NCBI GenBank assembly: GCA_028554755.1
Contig: JAPTOF010000003.1
Span: 5,975,501 to 6,039,500 of the forward strand
Source of the DNA: Cordia subcordata
Lineage: Eukaryota; Streptophyta; Magnoliopsida; Boraginales; Cordiaceae
DNA length: 64,000 nt
Direction of reading: 5' to 3'
The notes under the pieces were generated by a model. It did not search any database. It was not told the DNA's origin and worked only from the letters and a program-made list of their open reading frames with translations. A program made the translations under genes and the position numbers. Below, piece by piece: positions 34,652 through 46,888 of the stretch (positions within the stretch are counted from its first letter, which is position 1; the number at the start of each line of letters is the position of its first letter).

Positions 34652-34826
34652 AGATTTTCACCTCCTCATGTGAAAATAAAAATTTAATAATTTATAAAAA
34701 TATTGGCCCAAAAATACTTTCATTTAATGAACTAAATAAGATTTTCACCTCCTCATGTGAAAATAAAATTTTAATAATTTATAAAAATGTTGGCCCAAAA
34801 ATACTTTCATTTAATGAACTAAATAC
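34652..34826. repeat. Two-copy tandem duplication, 87-bp unit
   Basis: AGATTTTCACCTCCTCATGT begins both copies (34652 and 34739); each ends AATGAACTAAATA. The copies are almost identical, so the duplication is fairly recent. It abuts the right end of the TIR element. Confidence 0.93.
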
Positions 34827-35525
34827 GGAAATCTAATAATCATCTTATTTTCTTAAAAAATTTATAAGATTTTGTGAACTAACACGTAAAAACAGGTCAC
34901 TCTTAACTCTAAAATATCTGTATCCTGGGGCCTCGAAATATAATATAACTCTCTATTGGCGATGTCCCGGCAGAAAAACAAAAACAAAAGAGAAAAAGAA
35001 AAAAAAAAAGAAAGAAAGAAAAACTTTTCAAACAGCGGTTATACTTTCTCTGGCAAGTCACCGCTGTTCTAGCTGCGGATTTTTGTGCTCAGAAAACGCA
35101 CAAACAAACAGGCCCTCTTCGTGATTCTACTTTGGGAGTGAAGGGTGTGTTTAACAATTGCATTGTGAGTGAAAAGATGCAATCTTTAGGTGGAAATTAA
35201 TTGGCTTATAAGCAGTAAGTTTGTCATATATTTTCCGGGCTAATACTTTACAGCTTTCTCTTGTTGATGCTTCTTTGATGATTACCTGTTGCCTAGATTA
35301 AAGGGTCCAATTCAATTTGAAAATTTAGGCAAATTCTTTTTTACTAATTTTTAGAGAGTTTTTTTTTTTTAAAAAAAAAAATTTAAGAGAAGTGGTTGAA
35401 GAGAAAAGTTTGTATATGTTTTTGTCAGACTATTCAATTTGAAAATTTAGGCCCTTAAAGTGGTTGAAAATGCCCTTTAGGCATTCTGGTTGTTATGGAG
35501 CAACTTCGATGTTAAGAGCATAAAT
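34827..35525 (+). other. Upstream region and 5' UTR of the PPR gene
   Basis: No other gene. The segment includes an A-rich run (34978-35022) and a GC-richer stretch (35035-35150) that may be the transcription start area. A short reading frame ATG-TTA-AGA-GCA-TAA begins about 20 bases before the main ATG and could act as an upstream ORF. Confidence 0.45.
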
Positions 35526-38500
35526 ATGCAGCAAGTGTTGCCTTCATGTCATAAAGTAGGATTTACATACAAGAGCACAAATATGCAGCTAGTTTTGCCG
35601 ATAAAATCACCTTCGGTTGCGATATTTTATGGCATGTGTAATTCCTTCCCTGTTGGTGCGAAATGTTTAAACAATCCGGTCAGAGGGAAGCTGGTGGAAG
35701 CATCATGTTATCTGATGTTACGAGATGCAGTAGATAGGACTAGTAATCTGTGTGTTTCTGAAAATGGGGAAGAGATTTCTCGTGATTCGTACAATGAGTT
35801 TATATGTGAGTTATGTAAGATGAGGGAAATTGATAAGGCCATGGGATTGCTTTCTCGAATGGAGGCTTTGGGTTATCATCCGAGTTCATTGTCTCACGTG
35901 TCGTTGATAACAGCTCTTGGGAGTTTTGGCAGGACTCTAGAAGCAGAAGCAATCTTTCAGGAAATGATAAGTTTTGGCTGTAGGCCAAGTGTAAAGGTGT
36001 ACAATGTATTGCTCCGAAGTCTTTTGAGGAAAGGCCTTTTGAGTCTTGCTAATAAGGTTCTAGCAGCACTAGATGACCAGGGAGTGAGGAGGAACCTGCA
36101 GACATATGAGATCCTTCTTGACTATTATGTGCATGCTGGTCGATTGGGAGATTCTTGGTCAATTATTGCCAGGATGAGGGGAGATGGGTATCGGCCGAAT
36201 TCTTTTGTGTATGGTAGGATTATTAAACTATACAGAGACAATGGCATGTGGAGGAAAGCAATGGGAATTATAGAAGAGATAAGGGAAATGGGATTATCGC
36301 TAGATAAGCGGTTATATAGTAGCATAATTGATACATTCGGGCAGCATGGTGAGGTAGAGGAAGCCTTAGAAGCATTCCACAAAATGCAACAAGAAGGAAT
36401 AGAGCCTGATATCTCAACATGGAATGCTCTAATCAGATGCCACTGCAAGTTTGGAGATATAGATTGTGCCCTTCAGTTGTTTATTAAGATGCAAGAACAA
36501 GGCCTGTATCCTGATCCAAAGATTTTCATCAATATCATAGCTCGTTTAGGAGAGGAAGGGAAGTGGGAGACCATTAAGGAGGCTTTTGATATTATGAAAA
36601 GCACAGGCAATCAAAGCAGTGGGGCCATATATGCTGTTCTTGTTGACATTTATGGGCAGTATGGGAAATTTCAGAATGCAGATGATTGCACAAATGCTTT
36701 GAGATTGGAAGGTGTAAATCTGTCGGCAAACTTGTTCTGTGTTCTAGCAAATGCTTATGCTCAACAGGTGAGTGCTTCGTACAATTTTTCAAAAGTTCGT
36801 CTTATCAATGTTCATTTTGTTAAAGCACTCTGGAAACATGAATTGGTTGGTTAGTTTGGGATGTGTATCACTTTTGCATCTTATGAGAATGGAGTTTGAT
36901 AATTTACTTGGACATAGCATGTTACTATTTATTATTAGGCACCTTGAATTCAAATGTACAAACAAGACATGCTAGTATCCTTTAGACTACTAGTGATTTA
37001 GCATATTATGTGCTCTGTGTGAGAAAGTAAAAGTTCAATGCCTGCTCCTTTCCTATGAAATAAACTTTAATCTCTCATTATGGAGATTATAATACTTATT
37101 GCTTTCTACTTTCTCCAACATTCATGAAGAAGTAAAAGGTAAACATCCTAAAACTGCTGCCGCTTGCAGTTAAGGTTAGGCAGAAGATTATGTCCTTATA
37201 CTTTCTTGGTCCTGGAATTGCCATAAAATTTAAGGGCAGTAAGGAATTCTTTGAAAGTTCAACTTTTACGTCACAGAAAGGAATTGTTTAGTTTACAGTG
37301 GTCTGTTTTCACTTTGTTTGTTTCTTCTCATTTTGATCTAGCGTATATACTCTAATGCCTATTAAGTAACCAGATTCTGCTTGAGCTTTGAAATAATTCT
37401 GTCTTCTTTTCTGTGGCACCCTTCTATATTTTATTTCTGTTTTTTTTCTTCTCTCTTTATGTTTGAGATATTGCCAAAGTCCTTGAGCAACTTTTATTTA
37501 TATGTAATCTGGCCAATCTTTTCAATTTCATCTACACCTTGAAGAGATATCTAGTCTGTGATTTTGGTACATTTTGAAGGGATTGTGTGAGCAGACAGTC
37601 AAGGTTCTGCAGCTCATGGAAGCAGATGGAATAGAAGTAAACCTTATTATGTTGAACGTGTTGATAAATGCTTTTGGCAATGCTGGAAGGCATCTGGAGG
37701 CATTATCAGTTTACGACCACATAAAAGAGTGTGTAAGATTTTATGCTCTGTTAAGTTTCCATTACTTGAAAAATAGTCATATGGCTATTTCTACTAATTG
37801 TAGTGTGAAAATTCTATGTAGGGTCTTAGTCCTGATGTTGTGACCTACAGTTCGTTAATGAAGGCATTTGTAAGGGCAAAGAAGTTTGATCAGGTGCGCT
37901 GTTTCTTATTTTGGATCTGGTAGTCACTTCACGAAATCTTCAAAATGCACGATGCTGTAATTGAGATAAAATTTATGTTGTTTCTATTTACTTAAGCATT
38001 TTGACTTGACAAAATGATGATTACTAAAATTTTCTTCTTTGAGTATATATCTATATATATATGTATATATGTATATGTATGTATGTATGTATATATATGT
38101 TAAATAGAGTACTTGAATGCACTTTTAGATTTCCACTAAAACAGTTGAACATCAAATTCTGGAATGTCATGATAGTACAAAATGCTGGTTTGGTTCACAA
38201 TTTCAGCTAAGAACTAAGGTGAACATCCTTGAAAAGATTGAAATCTGTTTCCTAAATACTATTGAGAATGCCGTGAAGGTGGGCTACAATTGAAGGTTTG
38301 TTGAGGCATATATACCGGTAAGTTGTTGGAAGATCTTGTGAGCTAGAAACAAAGTTAAATATGAAGGAGCTAAGTTCCGTCCTGTTCAGGTAAAAGGGGA
38401 AGCTGCAAGCCTTATTCAAGAATTGTTTCCATGTGGTGGTTGGCAATCTTCCTCACAGTGAGAAGGATCTGGCAAGCAGGAAAGAGTGGTGACTAATCAA

Positions 38501-39256
38501 TGGAAACATCCAGTAGCTAGGAGTATGAAGATAAACTATGATGCATATTGTTACCAAACTAATCAGGCTGGTTGCTGCTGTGTGTCAAGATGAATTTGGA
38601 ATGCATGGAAGGGCTAGGAAGACAACTTGTGAATCCCCTCTGCAGGCAGAAGTAATTGCATTATGAGAAGCTTGCCAATTAACTAAAATAGAGAACTTAT
38701 CGAGAGTGGTTACAAAAACTGATAGCCTTCAAATTGTTAAAGGCTTCCATGCGCAGTCTACACTGGGCTGGACCATAGACCACCTTGTGATGGATGCTGG
38801 GGATCTTTTTCAGGGCTTCAAGATATTAGTGTCAATAATGTTTATAGGAATACGAATGAGGTGGCGGATTGGTTGGCAAAAAATGTTAGATTAGAAATGC
38901 TTCCCCAAGATTGGGTGCATGTCCCTCCAATGGGGTTGTTTAACCTCCTTCACTATGTATTTGAAAACACCAGAGTTGCTTGAGTTTGTGATGAGAATTT
39001 TGAATTTTTCCGTCCAAAAAAGTTCCACTAAAACACAGTTTTTTTTATTTAAATTTGATCTGCCAATCAGAGAACCATTTTTACACGGTATTATCCTTTT
39101 ATTCAACTTCATCTTTTGTAAAACTTCAATTACTACTTCCTCTTGCAGGTCCCCAAAATATATAGTGAAATGGAATCTGCTGGGTGTTCACCAGATAGAA
39201 AAGCCAGAGATTTGCTCCAAACTGCATTGATGGTCATCCAACAAAGACATTATTAG
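35526..39256 (+). CDS. P-class pentatricopeptide repeat protein, four exons
   Basis: Exons 35526-36767, 37580-37732, 37822-37893 and 39149-39256 join in phase 0 at every junction to give 524 residues. The start is the first in-frame ATG after a TAG at 35478; a second candidate ATG lies at 35583. Donors are CAG/GTGAGT, TGT/GTAAGA and CAG/GTGCGC; acceptors are GAAG, GTAG and TGCAG. The protein has a short targeting-type N-terminus and about 13 PPR repeats (for example EPDISTWNALIR and SPDVVTYSSLMKA), ending in SPDRKARDLLQTALMVIQQRHY. No DYW or SMR domain is present. P-class proteins bind organelle RNA. The exact orthologue is not certain. No disrupting stop is seen. Confidence 0.9.
38043..38105. 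repeat. TA/TATG microsatellite in intron 3
   Basis: Interrupted TA and GTAT repeats upstream of the RNase H relic. Confidence 0.85.
38490..38960 (+). pseudogene. LINE-type RNase H relic in intron 3 of the PPR gene
   Basis: Broken frames give WKHPVARSMKINYDAYC, SPLQAEVIAL-EACQL, VVTKTDSLQIV and then NTNEVADWLAKNV, the ordered blocks of the RVT_3 RNase H-like domain. The first catalytic Asp and the Glu/Asp pair are recognisable, but stops and shifts destroy the ORF. It accounts for much of the unusual length of this 1255-bp intron. Confidence 0.72.
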
Positions 39257-40350
39257 GATTACACACTAGCCATAATCAGGTCCTGGGAGCTGTCTTACTT
39301 TTCAATGTATAAGATTGCTGTGGAAGTTAGGGCTGATGCTAATATTGATGCAAAGGTAAGCTCTCTTCATTTACCCTTTCATTTTTCTTTCTAAAACTAT
39401 TTCTGCCTCTCATACAGTATCAATTAGTTGATGATGCTTCGAAAGCACCATCAGTTCTGAGGTTTCCTCCCTTGTCCATGTTATTGTGATGTTCTCGTAA
39501 TTAGTCTGGTTTCTTCGACCCATCAATGGGGTATGCACCTCCTCCTAAATTTAAGCTAGATGTACTTGTTGAATTGGTTTACTAATTAAGTACACACATC
39601 CCAAGTTGGATTTAGTCATTGTCCTCCATAGGTCATTAGAACTAGGCGGTAAACATCTTTTGTAATTACCGAGTTGCTTCAAGTTGCATTATTGTATCGG
39701 TCTCTGACTCTATAAATATTTGTAAATTATAAGTCTTTTGCTCTGTGTCCACTTAATGCAGGCTGAATAAGGGCTTGCTTTTTCTGAAACTTTGCAGTTG
39801 GACACTATTGTGGAACTGGAAGTATTTCGGAAGCTGTTGTACTTGCCCTTTGTGAGATCCACAGTGTCTTCAAACAGGTCGAAAGCTTTCTACTAGCGGA
39901 AAAGATCAAGTTGCAGAAGTAAATGTACAAGAGTTGTGAATTACATTTAGTTGGATTCAAGGCAATCGAAATTCTTCCGAGAAACTTCACCTTCGATGCT
40001 CATAGAACGTTAATGTTCTTAGCCTGAAGGATTGAAGTTCTGCAAGGATATTACAGCATTAACAACATAGCATCTGCAGCTTTAGCCAAGTGAACCATGG
40101 AAAGAAGTACTCTCTCCGGTGAAGAAAAGCGACCAAATGGAATGCAGAGGCAAGAAAGTTTATCATCTATCTGACCTTCAAGAGAACAATGAGCAATGGC
40201 ATGCATCGTTAAGTCATACAGTAAACAAACATGTTGAAGAGAAATTGACTCTGAACAAAATGAATTTTGAGTAAGCAATATACGTATTTTGTTCATTTGT
40301 GAGAATTGTCTATTGCATATATTAAGATTGTTGGATTGAGTATTGCCTCA
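39257..40350 (+). other. Probable 3' UTR with an intron
   Basis: After the stop a good donor GCAAAG/GTAAGC at 39355/39356 and a good acceptor TTAATGCAG at 39761 define a likely 406-bp intron within the 3' UTR. An intron this far downstream of a stop (about 100 bases) can make a transcript sensitive to nonsense-mediated decay. No alternative coding continuation is seen. Confidence 0.5.
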
Positions 40351-41769
40351 ACAATCTTTTAGAGCTTGTGTGGTTTTGCTTTTCCTAAGTTGCTTATAAG
40401 CAATTGATGTTTATAAGTAGTGTTTGAGGTTTATAAGTGAATGACAAATAAACAAAGAAGTGTTTATATAAAATGTGTTTATAAATTGTCAATATATTTT
40501 GTAAATATATTTTTATATGCCATAATATTTGTTAAAATGATTAAAAAGAATCTTTTATTAAAGTAGAATGGCATTGCTCTTATTTTTGAAGGTAGAGTTG
40601 TTTTTTCATTTGGTTAAACTGCTTTATTTATAAATTGGTAAAGAAAAAAATAGGGAGTGTTAATTCTTTTTTATTTTATTTTATTTTTTTCGTGTATAAG
40701 CAAGTTAAACTTTCTTCAAGTAGATTTTATCAAACGTTTATTTTTTCTTTTTTTACTTATAAATAAATTTGACCTACTTATAATTAAAGCCAAAGACCAT
40801 CTTAACGCGATTAGCGACTTGATGAATTTCCTTGGGACCACGTGATCTATATTGAACAGGATACATCTCTTGCGTTGTCTTTTCAACAACAAATTTACCC
40901 CATCACACAGGATATTTTACGTTTAGAGATTTAATTTGTTTTGAATATCAACAAATCGAGCTACTAACTTTTTTAGTCATCTATCTTTTTTCTTTTTTTA
41001 GTGAATAAAGAACGAACGGATGTGTTGAATAAGTATTCAGGAAGTGAAGTGTCCCTTAAACTATAATGATGAAGCAAGTACGTAAAATTCGTGAACAACA
41101 AATGAATGAAATGTTTCAAGCTTATCCAATAATAATTGAACCTACGAATTCTTTCTTTTACTAGGTTGTTGCTCGATCTTATCGTGTACAAGAATTTTCT
41201 ATAACACTTAGCTTAGTAACCGCCTATCTCTATCTCAGTTAAATAAGCTTTTGTTTTCTGATTGATTTAACGGGAGCTTTTGATCTGCATTTTATCTTCA
41301 TGGAATCATTTGACAAAAAGAAAAAAGTTTATATTTTGTTGGCTTGTCAAGAACACGATACGTAGACATATGGCCTGTCTCATGCGGAATCTACAACTCT
41401 TATCGTTAACGGGTCCACACTCATCTATCATTGCCTAGTTTACATGGTGATGTACGGCCTGATTGTGCTACTTCAGCGATTGATCTTATACGAATATAGT
41501 CTCCAAGGACGCTTTAGTTGAAAATAAAAGTGACTCATGATTTGAATTTGGATTTAATTTGATGCTTTAAGTGAGTGTCTTTAACTTAACTAGTATTCAG
41601 TACAGGAGACGTATTGCACACTCGAAGTTGCCAGTTGATGGGAGCTCCACTGGTTGTTCTGGTGATAGGATTGCATTAGTTAAATTTTCTTTGTTACAAA
41701 AACAATTTGATGCATACAAGGATTGACAGAAAGAGACATTTCATCACAATGGATGAACAAGATTGCCGA
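40351..41769. other. Intergenic, no gene seen
   Basis: AT-rich. TTATAAGCAA-type palindromic words near 40390-40435 hint at a small hAT-like element, but no second end is clear. The remaining open frames are short and unsupported. Confidence 0.45.
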
Positions 41770-41918
41770 GATTAAAAACTTGTTTTTTTTGGCAAAAAAG
41801 AAAAAAGAAAATCGAACGTCAGACTGTGTTTTTTCTAGAATTAGATTAAAAACTTGTTTTTTTGGAAAAAAAAAAAAAAGAAAACCAAACGTCAAACTTT
41901 ATTTCTTTTAGAATTTGA
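41770..41918. repeat. Two-copy tandem duplication, about 75-bp unit
   Basis: GATTAAAAACTTGTTTTTTT begins both copies (about 41769 and 41844); each runs on through AAAGAAAA, CGTCA(G/A)AC and TTTCT(A/T). They differ by homopolymer length and several substitutions. Confidence 0.8.
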
Positions 41919-42633
41919 TATTTGGTTTTGGATTACCATAAAACTCTTTAATTAGTACGTATGATTCATAAGAAGTTAACTGAAAATCTCTTGGAGATAT
42001 TAAAGACACAAGAGTAATGAGATAAATTCTTATAAAACGTTAATGGATTATATTTTTACTTTGTAATCTTTAAACTTTTGGAAGGACAATCTCTTTTAGA
42101 GAGGAGGTAACCAACTATAGATTTATATTCATGATAACACAAATGAAAATTATTTCCAGTTTTTATGTACAGGGGGGGAGCTTAAAAATAGAAAATAAAT
42201 TTTTTTTTCCTTATTACATATTTGTTGCCCCTTCTATTTACTTTCTTGCATGTGTAGTGTTTTAGAGCAATGTAGTCTTTTTGCTTGAACGGAGAGACAA
42301 AAAGATGCTATTAAAATAAGAATACTCGTAGAAAGTGATTATAACTTTTTTTTTTTTTAAGTTTGCACATAGTAAATATGTTATTGCTACTTATAACAAT
42401 TATTTTAAGTAAATTACTCATTTATTTAAAATATTTTATTACAAATAAATTTATTTTTATAACTATTATAATTTTACCTCTTAACTCAAAATTCTAAATT
42501 GGCACCCGTTGATACGGAGATTCTCTGAGACATCTTCAGCCCTCCTGTCCCTGTAGGATTGGACCATGTTTGCATACATCAAACAACATACACGGCGCAT
42601 AAGAATCTGGAATGCTGCCCGGTACGTACCCTA
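41919..42633. other. Intergenic, nothing recognised
   Basis: AT-rich with homopolymer T and A runs; no supported feature. Confidence 0.55.
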
Positions 42634-42850
42634 TTGCTTGTTTGAATTGGCTTTTAAAAAAATATTTTTTAATAATTTTAAAACAAAATATTTTTTTAAA
42701 AAAATTAAAAATTCTAATTTTTGAGAAAAATTATATTTTAATTTTTTTTCAAACTTTTAATTTTTAAAAATTAAATCAAATAATTATTAAAAAATAATAT
42801 ATTTTTTTAAAAAATTATTTTTTCTTAAAAAAATTAATCCAGACATCCTC
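42634..42850. mobile_element. Small TIR element, TTTGGATTGGCTTTT family, copy 2
   Basis: Left TTGCTTGTTTGAATTGGCTTTT and right TTAATCCAGACATCC form decayed inverted ends like 27773-27999, around an extremely AT-rich core that folds back on itself. Confidence 0.55.
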
Positions 42851-43338
42851 ATATTCCTGACAATGAGGTTTGCCTAATTCACCACATTTGATGATCATAA
42901 CAGAGCGACCGAAGTGGAACACATTATCCATCTATTCAACTTGCTGACAAATTTGTCAGTCTATACGTGAACATTGGTCCTATCCCATCTTTTCTTCTTT
43001 TTTCTATTTCGCTATCCCATCTTATCCTATCTTATCGTTGAGGCTGAAATCAGTTACGTGAAAATCCTTTCACGTGACGTCACGCCCTTTCTATCTTGCT
43101 CCAAAAGCCCAATGAAAAGAATGGGTATTTGGTTAACAACCCAAGTTCCAAAAATTTGTTTAGACCCATATTAATCAACTAATCAATTCATTTGTTTACT
43201 TATCGTACATGTGCCTCAAGCATTAATTACCTTTTATATTTAGAACTCCCTTACAATCCCAAGGAAGATGCTTGATCGTACAAAAGCAGGGCGTAGTGCT
43301 ATCGCATCTTGTCTTCTCCCAATGTTGACAACAATGGG
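42851..43338. other. Intergenic, nothing recognised
   Basis: No credible open frame or repeat. Confidence 0.5.
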
Positions 43339-44288
43339 GAGACTATGGGAGATTTTTATTTTTTTGACCTAATTTTTAATATTCTTTGTAAAAATGATCT
43401 GTTTTTAGATTGGTTTTAAAAAATGACCCAATCTCATTCTGGGAACGCGTCGGGCGCGTCCCTAAAACGAGACCCGCGTTCCGGGAATGCGGCTGGTGTT
43501 TTTGCAACTTTTTTTTTTAACATACCTTATTTTTTCATTATATATTTATAGGACGGTATTATGCTTTTCCCTTATGCAGTTATTTATGATCCGTAAATGC
43601 TTTTATTTAAGCATTATAGACATTATTTCAAGCTGGAGGCCGGTGCATTCAAAACTAGATGGATCGCTAAAACCAAAGTAGACGACGAAGGTGTACAGCA
43701 TGTGGTCAACAAGGCCACACTGCTCCAACTTGCCCCAATAATCAAAATGCGTAGCGTATAGTTGTAATCTTGTAATGTTGTTATGTAATGTGTATTAATT
43801 GTAATCTTGAATGTTGTCATGTAATATATATTAATTGTAATCTAAGTAATCCTATGTAGTTGTAATCTTGTTTTGTTTACTTAGTTGTAATTTTATAATA
43901 TTTTGTTTACAATTACAACATAATATTCACTTGAACAGAAAGAATTAAATGTATAATGTCCAATTGATAATGTAGTATCCATAATGCTGAAATAAAAGCA
44001 TCTACGGATCATAAATAATTACATAAGGGAAAAGTGTAATACCATCACATAAATACATAATGAAAAAATAAGGTATGTTAAAAAAATAAAATAAAATAAA
44101 GTTGCAAAAACACCAGCAGCGTTTTGGGAATGCTACCGCGTGCCTGGAACGCGGCTCTCGTTCTGGGAACGTGCCCGATGCGTTCCCGGAATGAGATTAG
44201 GTCATTTTTGAAAACCCATCTAAAAACAGGTCATTTTTTTGCAGTGTATTAAAAATTGGGTCAAAAAATAAAAAACCCGAGACTATGG
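43339..44288. mobile_element. Long-TIR Mutator-like foldback element with target duplication
   Basis: GAGACTATGG occurs at 43339-43348 and again at 44279-44288, a 9-10 bp direct repeat of Mutator type. Between them, arms of about 280-300 bases (43349-43620 and 43977-44278) are inverted copies, including GACC(T/C)AATTTTTAATA, GGGAACGCGTCGGGC-like CpG-rich blocks and AAGGTATGTTAAA. The 350-bp centre contains a plus-strand frame HYFKLEAGAFKTRWIAKTKVDD and a TTAATTGTAATCTTG tandem repeat. No transposase, so the element is non-autonomous; the centre could be captured DNA. Confidence 0.85.
43755..43870. repeat. Short tandem repeat in the loop of the foldback element
   Basis: Two and a half copies of a 45-bp unit of the form TTGTAATCTTGTAATGTTGTTATGTAAT...TATTAA. 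Confidence 0.75.
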
Positions 44289-44574
44289 TGATTCACTTTT
44301 GCCTTGAGAGGCAAAAGTTTAATTATAATAATATTCGAAACAATTTATCAACCATAATAATCATATTGTATACCATATATATATTAATTAGATTTTAGTA
44401 TCATATCCTTACATTTTCATTTTCTTTTTTGGGGAAAAAAACTAGCACTTCTTTTATCAAAGGAGAAAAAGTTCCTCTTTTCCAAGTTATTAGTGTACAA
44501 TATATTGAAAGTTCCTCTATTTTCATGTTATTAGCGTACAATGTATTAAGTTATCGAGAAATTATACCATACAC
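44289..44574. other. Intergenic, nothing recognised
   Basis: Short AT-rich spacer; a TTCCTCT-ATTTTCATGTTATTAG-CGTACAATGTATT block is imperfectly duplicated at about 44470-44505 and 44510-44545. Confidence 0.45.
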
Positions 44575-44830
44575 TTTAAGGACTGTGTACCTTCAGTGAA
44601 CAAAGACTATAAAATTTATGAACAAATAACATAAAAATTATGAACAAAAACACATTAATTAAATTATTCACAACTTTTTTATTATTTGTTCATAATTTAT
44701 CATTTCACCACTTAACATATATATTTATTCACCACTCTTACACACATACATATAAAAACACATTCATACACTCAGACCTGCATAATATTAATATTGTGAA
44801 TAAACAGTATTGATATTTTAAACAAGTAGT
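44575..44830 (-). repeat. TGTTCACTA-array repeat family, partial copy C
   Basis: Contains ATTATTTGTTCATAATTTATCATTTCACCACTT, ATATTTATTCACCACTCTTACACACA and nearby AATTTATGAACAAATAAC words. The middle part matches the array of copy B closely in wording and order. Neither the pyrimidine-rich end nor the CATGTCCAAGAAAACC block is present. Confidence 0.6.
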
Positions 44831-45579
44831 AAAAAAAATTGTAAACAAAGGTAAAGAAACACAAAAGAGTATGATGATGAAGTAATATGGTATAAATTGC
44901 ATAAGTGATCACTGTTTCCAAAAATTCAAATTTATGAAAAAAATTTAGTTAAATTTATGTATCATACTCATACTCAAAACACAATGTTCACGTGGAGAAG
45001 TTCACTTGTCAAAGTAGAAAAATTGGAAAGAGAGCTCCATGTGATGAGAACTTCTATGTGTCAAGCACCGATTGCCGTGTACCGCCCACTGTTCGGCCGC
45101 CTCCCATTGAACCAACAAATGCATATATTATTAACTGATTATAATCATCTAAAAATTAGTCTCGAGATTCATTTCGTAATAACAATGATAAATCTAATAG
45201 TAATAGAGAGATATATTCCAAAATTAAATAAAATTTTATTCTTTTAAATAGACTAACTAAAATTTCTTTTACTCTATGTAAACGTCAATTTATTTCTATA
45301 GCTTGAAAATAATATCGCTTTGTCATAGATAACTACATTTAAAATGATAATCATTTTATAATGTGCGAGAACATTAATTAAATATAATTACTGTTCTATG
45401 GCATATATATATATATATATGACAATATTAAACACAGTTATCGCCTTTTTCATTTAAAAAGCAAAAATTATAGAAAAATACTTTGGTTGGCCAAATACTT
45501 TGGATTAATGATTCAACTCTTAAAAAAGAGAGTAACATCAAATATTATTTTATTTTTATCACTCCAATTTTAAGTCTAA
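44831..45579. other. Intergenic, nothing recognised
   Basis: AT-rich flank of the Tat element; short TA microsatellite at 45402-45420. The frame 44957-45247 has no recognisable motif. Confidence 0.5.
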
Positions 45580-45584
45580 CAAAT
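45580..45584. other. Target-site duplication CAAAT, left
   Basis: CAAAT precedes the left LTR and recurs at 56557-56561 after the right LTR. Confidence 0.96.
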
Positions 45585-46085
45585 TGTAGAGGGTGTTTCT
45601 CTTACAATAGTTGATTGGGCTCGATAACCTGCAAGACCAGAAAGCGTAATGAGCACGGAAACCTTTGACACCGGTGTGGTGCCGGCCAAAGACACTCCGA
45701 TGCTCAAGTCAGTATTGAAACATTTGAGGAAAAATGTATTTGGAGTAGTTATGGGGTTTTCAGGGCAAACCAGGTAAAGGGTTTTAGTGTATATGTTTTG
45801 CCTTTCTCTCCCGGTGAAACGTGCTTTTATAGCTATTTGACAGAAGAGTCCTTTTTGCTTTCTATCCACGTATCTCCATCCATCTTCGCTAGCCAACGCG
45901 TTGAACTTCATCTTGTGAGATTGTGCTTATCGCTTATTATATTCATCGTCCAGGTTGATTACTCGGCCACATCCCCGTGGGCTTTCAACTTTGATCCTGA
46001 TTTAAAGCATAAGGCCCAACAAACTGGGCCTTAATTTGAATGCAATCATGGACCTTCGCAAGTCCAACGATTCATGGCCCAAACA
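45585..46085 (-). repeat. Tat element 3' LTR (left copy), 501 bp
   Basis: Plus-strand ends are TGTAGAGGGTG and GGCCCAAACA. It matches 56058-56556. The long frame 45576-45911 also appears in the other LTR (56029-56367) and is not a gene. Confidence 0.95.
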
Positions 46086-46102
46086 ATTGTCCCCCACTCT
46101 CT
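46086..46102 (-). other. Polypurine tract of the Tat element
   Basis: Minus-strand AGAGAGTGGGGGACAAT directly precedes the 3' LTR start TGTTTGGGCC. Confidence 0.9.
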
Positions 46103-46880
46103 AAATTGAAGTTCTTCAATTGAGAGAGTTGCACTTTCACATGAGGCTTCGCAACGTCAAACCAATTACCATACAATCGCCATGCAACTTTCCAATACTA
46201 CCTGCTTCTCGCGCGTACAAGCACACCTCTTAATGGATGTCTTCATACCGAGCTCGGTCCTACCTATTTCGTTCATAGCCTTGTCACATCTTTAAGCTAT
46301 GCTCTGACGTTGTAGAGTACACACTGCCTACAGACTACTCTTAGCAAGGACGACCTATCACGCGGGCCTATGCTACTGATTGTCCTATCGACATTGCAAC
46401 TCCCAAACTGCAACATATATCATGAGATAACTTCTACATATCACATATCACTTGCACCTTCAATGTAAAGAGCATGAACACCCTTTCCCACTAGTGTGTC
46501 ATGTTGCGTCTGTCCATAAGCTTCAATTCTTGCACCGCTTCCTTACTTCTCCAGCACTAGCATTACTATTTTTGTCCTACTCGTAACTTTGCTCAGCGGC
46601 AGATCAAGACCCAATCCCAAAACAAGGAACTTCAACAAGAATAACCTCGAAGTCGTACCACGTCATACACCACCACCAAGTCGTGTCACGGTCCTTAGCT
46701 CAATGCTCTCGTCTATCGCACAAAACACAACTTCTTTGTACTGATAATCGAGTTAAATAGTATGTTGATTAATGGAAACACTTGTTTCAAAATGTTTGTA
46801 CAAATGACGGACACTTAGATTCATACTTCGTGCTAGTAACATTTTCCCTTGTTCGGCCGAAGCTTGCTTGACTCCCAATT
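46103..46880. other. 3' non-coding region of the Tat element
   Basis: Composition is more balanced than the flanking genomic DNA, but no frame or repeat is recognised here. Confidence 0.6.
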
Positions 46881-46888
46881 CTTGCACG

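Noticed and set aside
35490..35525. Start of the second PPR protein at 35490
   Set aside because: The codon is TTG; the first in-frame ATG after the upstream stop is at 35526.
45576..45911. Minus-strand 111-residue frame repeated at 56029-56367
   Set aside because: Both lie in the two LTRs of the Tat element and overlap the LTR edges; conservation comes from the LTR duplication, not from coding.
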